Below the pieces are notes generated by a model. It saw nothing but the letters and a program-made list of their open reading frames with translations. It was not told where the DNA came from and did no database searches. The translations under genes were made by a program, and so were the position numbers. This document shows positions 40,814 to 45,915 of a stretch of 45,915 bases of DNA, piece by piece (the stretch's first letter is position 1; the number at the start of each line of letters is the position of its first letter). Source of the DNA: Symploca sp. SIO2C1 (lineage in GTDB: Bacteria; Cyanobacteriota; Cyanobacteriia; Cyanobacteriales; Coleofasciculaceae); NCBI GenBank assembly GCA_010692635.1, contig JAAHGL010000006.1, positions 64,786 through 110,700 on the forward strand, written 5' to 3'.

Positions 40814-41317
40814 TTGAGCCAATCAGTAGAAATTTCTGGTGTAGATACCTTAGCGCAAGAACTAGCGACAATTCAGCAAACTGGTTCTAAGCGGATTGCC
40901 ATTCTGGGATCGCGTCATGTCCCGATTACTCATCAAAAGCTAATCGAGATCATGACTTATGCTTTGGTTCTAGAGGGTAATCGTATCGTGACCTCTGGTG
41001 CCACTGGCACTAACTCAGCAGCAATTCGCGGTGCTATGCGTGCAGATCCTAGCCTCTTGACTGTGATTTTGCCCCAAAGTCTAGACCGCCAGCCACGAGA
41101 ATCCCGCAAGCAGCTCGAACAGGTGATGCATTTGGTAGAAAATCCCGAAAGCAATAACCTGTCTTTGAGTGAAGCTAGCTCCTTGTGCAATGCCGAAATT
41201 GTTTCCCGGTGTCAGCAACTAATTTGCTTTGCCTTTCACGACAGCCGCACTTTACTAAAAACCTGTGAAGAGGCGGAAGACCAACGTAAGCTAGTTACTA
41301 TGTTCTTCTTTGATTAA
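40814..41317 (+). CDS. SLOG/DprA-like Rossmann protein
   Basis: 167 residues starting at a TTG (LSQSVEIS region); the next ATG is 46 codons in and would remove the first strand, so the TTG is favoured. RIAILGSRHVPITHQKLIEI and IVTSGATGTNSAAIRGAMRA form the GS/GG-x-x-G-like nucleotide loop of the SLOG (DprA/LOG) superfamily. VILPQSLDRQPRESRKQLEQ, ICFAFHDSRT and LVTMFFFD complete the sheet. It is shorter than DprA and lacks its extra domains. It may bind a nucleotide or single-stranded DNA; the function is unknown. The stop is 3 bp before the MAPEG start, so the two are co-transcribed. Confidence 0.75.
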   Translation: MSQSVEISGVDTLAQELATIQQTGSKRIAILGSRHVPITHQKLIEIMTYALVLEGNRIVTSGATGTNSAAIRGAMRADPSLLTVILPQSLDRQPRESRKQLEQVMHLVENPESNNLSLSEASSLCNAEIVSRCQQLICFAFHDSRTLLKTCEEAEDQRKLVTMFFFD

Positions 41318-41320
41318 GTC

Positions 41321-41740
41321 ATGAATCCTACAGGTTCAGCAATTCTTCTTTATGCTGTTGTGGCAGCAGCGATCCTGGTTTACCTGCCTTTTCTGGTGGT
41401 AGGCTATGCTCGTGTGCAGGTGGGCAATGATAATAGTGCTCCTCGTGCGATGTTTGATAAGTTGCCCCCCTATGCTCAACGAGCTAACTGGGCGCACCAA
41501 AACTCCTTTGAAACGTTTATCATCTTCTCTGCAGCAGCCTTGATAGCTTATATAACTGGTCAAAGCTCTTCTGTTGCCATAGGAGCTGCGATCGCTTTTG
41601 TTGTTGCCCGGGCATTTTACTCCCTATTCTATATTTTCAACATTCCCTTGGCGCGCTCGCTCATGTTTGCCATTGGCTCTCTTTCTAGCTTTACTCTCTT
41701 CTTCCTCAGCCTACTCACCGTAAGTAGTTCAGTTAATTAA
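41321..41740 (+). CDS. MAPEG family membrane protein
   Basis: 139 residues with four membrane helices: AILLYAVVAAAILVYLPFLV, a FIIFSAAALIAYITG helix, VAIGAAIAFVVARAFYSLFY and FAIGSLSSFTLFFLSLLTV. The MAPEG signature is PPYAQRANWAHQNSFETFII, with the conserved N-x-x-E region after helix 1, and RAFYSLFYIFNIP. Bacterial MAPEG proteins resemble glutathione transferases of eicosanoid metabolism. The cyanobacterial role is not settled. It lies 3 bp after the SLOG-like gene. Confidence 0.88.
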   Translation: MNPTGSAILLYAVVAAAILVYLPFLVVGYARVQVGNDNSAPRAMFDKLPPYAQRANWAHQNSFETFIIFSAAALIAYITGQSSSVAIGAAIAFVVARAFYSLFYIFNIPLARSLMFAIGSLSSFTLFFLSLLTVSSSVN

Positions 41741-41817
41741 TCTAAATTTTTGCTTGATGGAGTTTCAGACGGTTAGTTGTGCTAAAAGTAAAAACTGACC
41801 TATAAATTGTTTAATAT

Positions 41818-42309
41818 ATGGCTTCTACTTCTTCATTTGATATTGTCAGTGACTTTGATCAGCAAGAGATGGTCAATGCCGTAGACCAAACTACTCGCGA
41901 AATCAAAAGCCGTTATGACCTCAAAGATACTAAAACTACGGTGGAGTTGGGGGAACAAGTAATTACGGTGAATACTGATAGTGAATTTACCTTAGACTCT
42001 GTCCATACAATCCTCCGCACCAAGGCTGCTAAGCGCCAACTTTCCCAAAAAATCTTTGACTACGGCAAAGTTGAGTCGGCTAGTGGTAATCGTGTCCGCC
42101 AGGAAATTAAGCTCAAAAAAGGCATTAGTCAGGAACTAGGTAAAAAAATCACCAAGCTAATTCGAGATGAATTTAAGAAGGTGCAAGCCTCAATACAAGG
42201 CGATGCAGTCAGAGTTTCCAGCAAGTCTAAAGATGATCTACAACAAATTATTCAACGTCTGAAAGAAGAAGATTTTCCTGTTGCTCTACAATTTACCAAC
42301 TATCGTTAA
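41818..42309 (+). CDS. yajQ: YajQ-family nucleotide-binding protein
   Basis: 163 residues of normal family length. It starts with [20 protein letters not shown] and [20 protein letters not shown], and ends with [20 protein letters not shown], all near-invariant in YajQ. The protein has two ferredoxin-like halves and in some bacteria binds c-di-GMP as a transcription co-factor. No partner regulator is encoded nearby, so the role here is unassigned. Confidence 0.95.
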   Translation: MASTSSFDIVSDFDQQEMVNAVDQTTREIKSRYDLKDTKTTVELGEQVITVNTDSEFTLDSVHTILRTKAAKRQLSQKIFDYGKVESASGNRVRQEIKLKKGISQELGKKITKLIRDEFKKVQASIQGDAVRVSSKSKDDLQQIIQRLKEEDFPVALQFTNYR

Positions 42310-42347
42310 CCTGAAAACTGCCCTGAGTTCAACTCAGATAGGCTCCC

Positions 42348-42770
42348 ATGTCAAAAATTGACCGCCAGCGAGAACACCAAGCCAACGAGCGCACTTTTCT
42401 CGCTTGGTTGCGTACCGCTGTTGCTCTGATTGGATTTGGTTTTGCTCTATCCCGTTTTGGTCTATTTCTCAATCATCTAGAAATCACAATTACTAATGGC
42501 AATTTGCCTCTTGAGTCTTGGGTTAACTCCCAAAGTCTTGGTCTTACTTTAGTAATAGTAGGAATTCTGGTAATTGTCCTTGCCCTATGGCGTTATAACC
42601 AAGTTCTCCGGCAGATTGAGGAGGCTAAGTATCATCCTAATCCCTTGATGGTCTGGTTGACAGCAGGAATTGTTATTTTTCTGGGACTTCTGAGTATTCC
42701 TTTCCTCCTTTGGCAACAACCGTCTAATCCGGATACTCCTGCTTCCCTAAGTAGTCCCACGGAACGCTAA
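42348..42770 (+). CDS. DUF202 (YidH) family membrane protein
   Basis: 140 residues. The DUF202 signature is at the N-terminus: REHQANERTFLAWLRTAVAL followed by IGFGFALSRFGLFL. Three membrane helices are visible (about 22-42, 65-82 and 100-120). The tail is Pro/Ser-rich. The gene sits in a same-strand series with yajQ and the TRAP binding protein, with gaps of 27-77 bp. The function is unknown. Confidence 0.9.
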   Translation: MSKIDRQREHQANERTFLAWLRTAVALIGFGFALSRFGLFLNHLEITITNGNLPLESWVNSQSLGLTLVIVGILVIVLALWRYNQVLRQIEEAKYHPNPLMVWLTAGIVIFLGLLSIPFLLWQQPSNPDTPASLSSPTER

Positions 42771-42797
42771 ATCAGTGTTGAAATTTAATTAACAACT

Positions 42798-43907
42798 ATG
42801 AAACGTCGCAAGTTTCTTGAAAATACCGCTCTTGGTGCAGCAACTACAGCTGCTTTAGTTGGGTGTAGTGGAGGCACGAACACTCAAACTACTTCAACGG
42901 GTGATTTGCCAACTTTGAGATGGAAGATGGCTACTAGTTGGCCTCAATCCCTAGATACCATTTTTGGGGGAGCACAAACTATTTGCCAACGGGTTAGTGA
43001 TATGACGGATGGACGTTTTACCATCAAGCCTTTTGCTGCTGGTGAAATTGTACCAGGAACTCAAGTTCTAGATGCTGTTCAGGGAGGAACAGTAGAATGC
43101 GGTCACACTGCTAGTTATTATTACATTGGCAAGAATCCTGCCCTAGCTTTTGCTACCAGTGTACCCTTTGGACTTAGTGCTCAGCAGCAGAACGCTTGGC
43201 TGTATCATGGCGGTGGCTTAGAGGCGATACAAAAAATTTACTCGGACTTCGGCATCATTAACTTCCCTGCTGGTAATACAGGAACACAAATGGGGGGATG
43301 GTTCAAACGGGAAATTAAATCACTTGCGGATCTCAAAGGCCTAAAGATGCGAATTCCTGGGTTGGGTGGCAAGGTGATGGATAGTCTCGGTGTGAATGTG
43401 CAGGTGCTACCGGGGAACGAAATCTTTTTGGCTTTAGAACGGGGTGCCATTGATGCTGCTGAGTGGGTTGGTCCTTATGATGACCAAAAGCTGGGTTTAA
43501 ATAAAGCAGCAAAGTTCTACTACAATCCTGGTTGGTGGGAGCCTGGACCGACTTTGGATGCTTTGGTCAATCAAGAAGCTTGGGATAAGCTACCAAAAGC
43601 ATATCAGGAAATCTTTAAGACGGCAGCTTTTGAAGCTAATATCAATATGTTGGCTAAGTACGATGCTTTGAATGGTAAAGCCCTTAAGGAGCTGGTAGAC
43701 AGCGGAACGCAGCTAGCTACTTACAGCCAGGAGATTCTGATAGCAGCTCAAAAAGCAACAGTTGAACTGTTTGAAGAAAATGCTGGTAAGGATGCCAGCT
43801 TTAAAGAAGTTTATCAGCAGTGGCAAAAATTCCGGGAAGAAGTTTCTCAGTGGTATCAGATTAATCAGTTGAAGCTTGCTGAGTTTATGTCTAAAACAGA
43901 CAAGTAA
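42798..43907 (+). CDS. TRAP transporter solute-binding protein (DctP type)
   Basis: 369 residues. The N-terminus MKRRKFLENTALGAATTAAL has a twin-arginine motif (RRKFL) and then GCSGG, a possible lipobox, so export by Tat and lipid anchoring are both plausible. The mature protein shows LRWKMATSWPQSLDTIFGGA, GEIVPGTQVLDAVQGGTVEC, WFKREIKSLADLKGLKMRIP and LERGAIDAAEWVGPYDD, standard for DctP/TakP-like binding proteins of 2-oxo acids or dicarboxylates. No DctQ/DctM membrane genes lie nearby. The stop codon is the first base triplet of a TAATGAG array. Confidence 0.92.
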   Translation: MKRRKFLENTALGAATTAALVGCSGGTNTQTTSTGDLPTLRWKMATSWPQSLDTIFGGAQTICQRVSDMTDGRFTIKPFAAGEIVPGTQVLDAVQGGTVECGHTASYYYIGKNPALAFATSVPFGLSAQQQNAWLYHGGGLEAIQKIYSDFGIINFPAGNTGTQMGGWFKREIKSLADLKGLKMRIPGLGGKVMDSLGVNVQVLPGNEIFLALERGAIDAAEWVGPYDDQKLGLNKAAKFYYNPGWWEPGPTLDALVNQEAWDKLPKAYQEIFKTAAFEANINMLAKYDALNGKALKELVDSGTQLATYSQEILIAAQKATVELFEENAGKDASFKEVYQQWQKFREEVSQWYQINQLKLAEFMSKTDK

Positions 43908-43989
43908 TGAGTAATGAATAATGAATAATGAGTAATGAGTAATGAGTAATGAGTAATGAGTAATGAGTAATGAGTAATGAGTAATGAGT
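43905..43989. repeat. TAATGAG/TAATGAA heptamer array, about 12 units
   Basis: It starts at the stop codon of the TRAP binding-protein gene and carries stops in all three plus-strand frames. It shares its unit with 9315-9353. A related TTACTTA/TTACTTG array lies at 44114-44150. Confidence 0.95.
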
Positions 43990-44003
43990 TAATTTCAACG
44001 AAA

Positions 44004-44043
44004 GTGCAAGGAAATTGCCTCAATGGGGTCATTTTCCTTGCAC
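44004..44043. terminator. Bidirectional hairpin between TRAP gene and gltX
   Basis: GTGCAAGGAAA (44004-44014) pairs perfectly with TTTCCTTGCAC (44033-44043) over an 18-nt loop. It is placed between two convergent genes, so it could stop both transcripts. T-tracts are weak. Confidence 0.5.
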
Positions 44044-44161
44044 CTTCATGGGAAATCCCTGGGTAATCTTGGGGGATGCAAGTGCTCAAAACTGCGATAA
44101 ATTCTTCATTCCTTATTACTTATTACTTGTTACTTGTTACTTCTTACTTATTCAGCAAGCC

Positions 44162-45616
44162 CTAAGCAGTGGGAGTATGAATCAATGCTTGCTGTAGGCG
44201 GATTTTGTCTCTACCCTGCTGATGGAGAATCACCCAAGATTCAATCAAATCAGGACCGTGAACATCGCCGGTTAGTGCTGCACGGAGCGATCGCATTATT
44301 AATCCTTTTTTCACTTTTTGCTCTTTAGTTACCTTTTTAATAATCTGTCCAGCTTCATCTGCACTCAGCTGTGGGAGATCATTAATAGCATCAAGAATCC
44401 CTTGCAGTACCTGTGAAGCACCTTCTGCTTGTAGCCTTTGAGCTGCTTCTTCACTAAATTCAACTGAGTCAGTAAAGAATATTCTACTCATATCTACTGC
44501 TTCTGGTAAGCGAGTTAAGCTGGCTCCAATCAAGGCTGCTAACTGTTCTAACCAAGAGCGATCGCTTACTGGATCAAATTCTAAACCAGCTGCTTGCCAG
44601 TAGGGAATTAGCAGCTCGAGTAACTGGGGTGCATCCATCTGGTGGAGATATTGACTATTAAGCCAATCTAGCTTCGCCCAGTCAAATTTCGCCCCGGCTT
44701 TATTAACTCGTTCAAAGCTAAACTGTTCAGCTGCTCCTTCCAGGGTAAAGATTTCCTGGGTGGCATCGGGAGGAGACCAACCCAACAATGCCATATAATT
44801 GCCCATAGCTGGGGCAATAAAGCCCATTTCCTGAAATTCAGAGATTGAAGTTACCCCATCCCGCTTCGAGAGTTTCTGTCCTTGTGTATTGAGGATTAAG
44901 GGAGTATGGGAGAATTCTGGGACTGTTGCTTCTAGTGCTTCGTAGAGCAAAATCTGTTTAGCCGTATTGGCAATGTGGTCTTCTCCTCGAATAACATGAC
45001 TAATCTGCATGTCAATGTCGTCCACTACCACTGCCAAATTGTAAAGGGGTTGACCGATCGCATTTTCCTCTGAGGCTCTGGCAATTACCATATCACCCCC
45101 TAGGTCACTGGCTCTCCAGGTGAGTTTACCCCTTACTAAATCGTTCCAGACAACCTCCCGGTCATCATCAATCATAAAGCGGATTACTGGCTTGCGCCCT
45201 TCTGCTTCAAAGGCTGCCTTTTGTTCTGGTGTCAGATGGCGATGGCGGTTGTCATAGCGGGGTGCTTCTTTTCTCGCTTTCTGAGCCTCCCGCATTTCCT
45301 GTAGTTCTTCTGCACTGGTATAGCAATAATAAGCTAGCCCTTGATCTAACAACTTTTGAATTGCTTGTCGGTAGAGTTCCAGGCGTTTTGATTGGAAAAT
45401 TGGTCCTTCATCCCAAGTTAATCCCAACCAGCTAAGACCATCAAGGATGTTTTGGGTATATTCGGGACGCGATCGCGCCTCATCTGTGTCTTCAATGCGT
45501 ATAATAAATTGACCGCCGTGGTGACGGGCAAACAGCCAGTTAAATACGGCTGTTCTAGCGGTACCGATGTGTAAGTTTCCCGTTGGACTCGGGGCAATAC
45601 GGACTCTAACTGTCAC
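44162..45616 (-). CDS. gltX: Glutamyl-tRNA synthetase
   Basis: 484 residues of normal length. The class I HIGH motif is in [20 protein letters not shown] (8-27) and the KMSKS-type motif is KLSKRDG near 248. Other family blocks are [37 protein letters not shown] and the anticodon-binding region [19 protein letters not shown]. In cyanobacteria the enzyme is usually non-discriminating and also charges tRNA-Gln for transamidation; that is family knowledge and not read from the sequence. It is monocistronic and convergent with the TRAP gene. Confidence 0.97.
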   Translation of the reverse strand: MTVRVRIAPSPTGNLHIGTARTAVFNWLFARHHGGQFIIRIEDTDEARSRPEYTQNILDGLSWLGLTWDEGPIFQSKRLELYRQAIQKLLDQGLAYYCYTSAEELQEMREAQKARKEAPRYDNRHRHLTPEQKAAFEAEGRKPVIRFMIDDDREVVWNDLVRGKLTWRASDLGGDMVIARASEENAIGQPLYNLAVVVDDIDMQISHVIRGEDHIANTAKQILLYEALEATVPEFSHTPLILNTQGQKLSKRDGVTSISEFQEMGFIAPAMGNYMALLGWSPPDATQEIFTLEGAAEQFSFERVNKAGAKFDWAKLDWLNSQYLHQMDAPQLLELLIPYWQAAGLEFDPVSDRSWLEQLAALIGASLTRLPEAVDMSRIFFTDSVEFSEEAAQRLQAEGASQVLQGILDAINDLPQLSADEAGQIIKKVTKEQKVKKGLIMRSLRAALTGDVHGPDLIESWVILHQQGRDKIRLQQALIHTPTA

Positions 45617-45665
45617 AGAAGAATATTTTTTGTTGTTGTCTGCTACTTACAGAATTTAGCGCAAA

Positions 45666-45717
45666 GCCCACGCTTTTTAAAGGTGGGATGTAGCGCAAGG
45701 CACTTTTAAGTGCAGTT
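45666..45717. mobile_element. Probable left-end hairpins of an IS200/IS605-type element
   Basis: CCCAC(G)CTTT-TT-AAAGGTGGG (45667-45687) is a 9-bp stem with one bulged G. GCACTT-TT-AAGTGC (45700-45713) is a second small stem. They lie 60-110 bp before the TnpB gene, where subterminal hairpins recognised by TnpA(Y1) are expected. The exact left boundary is not defined. Confidence 0.5.
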
Positions 45718-45750
45718 TAAAAAATGTACTCCCGATAGTTAGAAGTCCTG

Positions 45751-45767
45751 TATAATCTACTAGGAGG
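45751..45767 (+). promoter_or_regulatory. tnpB promoter -10 box and ribosome-binding site
   Basis: A perfect TATAAT (45751-45756) and GGAGG (45763-45767) stand close together. The GGAGG is 8 nt before ATG 45776, which decides the start over ATG 45770. The short distance implies a nearly leaderless transcript. Confidence 0.5.
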
Positions 45768-45775
45768 TGATGAGA

Positions 45776-45915
45776 ATGACCTTTACACTCACCTATGAAT
45801 TTAAACTCAAACCTACTGCTCACCAAAAAGAAATATTTCAACAGTGGTTAGAAACCAACCGCCAAGTATATAACTATGCTTTAGGCGAGCGAAAGGACTG
45901 GTATAAGTCCCGCGC
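45776..45915 (+). CDS. tnpB: IS200/IS605-type TnpB (OrfB), N-terminal fragment
   Basis: The first 46 codons are visible before the window ends: FTLTYEFKLKPTAHQKEIFQ, then QWLETNRQVYNYALGERKDW. This is the standard OrfB/TnpB helix-turn-helix N-terminus (the family usually starts with a strand, then KPT..Q...L, then R..YN.AL). TnpB proteins are RNA-guided nucleases that favour transposon retention; the RuvC and zinc-finger parts and the guide RNA lie beyond the window. No TnpA gene is seen on the left side, so this may be a TnpB-only element. Confidence 0.85.
   Translation, partial: MTFTLTYEFKLKPTAHQKEIFQQWLETNRQVYNYALGERKDWYKSR

Overview
The window is a chromosomal segment of a cyanobacterium, probably a filamentous, repeat-rich one. 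The evidence is: many GCGATCGC (HIP1) octamers; a VIPP1-type PspA gene with the C-terminal helix found in oxygenic phototrophs; an SLH/OprB porin; a giant Ser/Thr kinase with AAA and GAF modules; UPF0175/DUF3368 and Uma2 genes; an NRPS; and tandem heptanucleotide repeats (STRRs) and small palindromic elements in most intergenic gaps. Assignment below phylum is a guess.

Layout. 1-5.8 kb: the N-terminus of a filamentous-haemagglutinin-type exoprotein (cut by the window edge), a PLP aminotransferase, a thioredoxin, vipp1 and a SPOR-domain membrane protein, all on the minus strand, then a divergent dciA-like gene. 6-10.8 kb: a 4-Cys small protein, a TM-helix-repeat channel-like protein, an SRPBCC protein, a SirB1/TPR protein and a small secreted protein. 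10.9-11.8 kb: a gene graveyard (restriction-like and Uma2 tails, a minus-strand relic, a 93-bp MITE). 11.8-14.8 kb: a sigma-70-like factor with an internal partial duplication, followed by two small secreted proteins. The sigma gene and the first secreted-protein gene share an upstream block of about 80 bp with a conserved inverted repeat, which suggests an autoregulated sigma/secreted-protein module. 15.4-18.5 kb: a lone ProX-like betaine/proline-binding lipoprotein and an SLH porin, flanked by identical 34-bp direct repeats. 18.6-27 kb: a 103-bp MITE with a 10-bp target duplication, an amidohydrolase coupled to an unknown 357-aa protein, and a 1950-aa kinase-AAA-GAF-AAA fusion. 27-34 kb: an ABC-2 exporter pair, a stand-alone HyuA interrupted by an in-frame heptamer array, a UPF0175/DUF3368 toxin-antitoxin pair and a Uma2 protein with a coiled-coil tail. 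34.5-40.5 kb: an EF-hand arginase next to a single-module NRPS (C-A-T-TE). 40.6-45.9 kb: tRNA-Val(GAC), a SLOG-like protein, MAPEG, YajQ, DUF202, a TRAP solute-binding protein, gltX, and the start of an IS200/IS605-type TnpB.

The most notable locus is the arginase-NRPS pair. The A-domain specificity residues that I read (DVGELISIDK) are close to the ornithine code as I remember it, and the downstream gene would make ornithine from arginine under possible Ca2+ control. The NRPS thioesterase has Cys in place of the nucleophilic Ser and Glu in place of the usual Asp. Its A domain carries an in-frame 116-bp MITE, and its C-terminus is encoded by half of the same element. A relative of the element lies intact between the kinase and the ABC exporter. 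The second candidate system is the sigma/secreted-protein module.

All functional calls come from motif reading. No database search was run.
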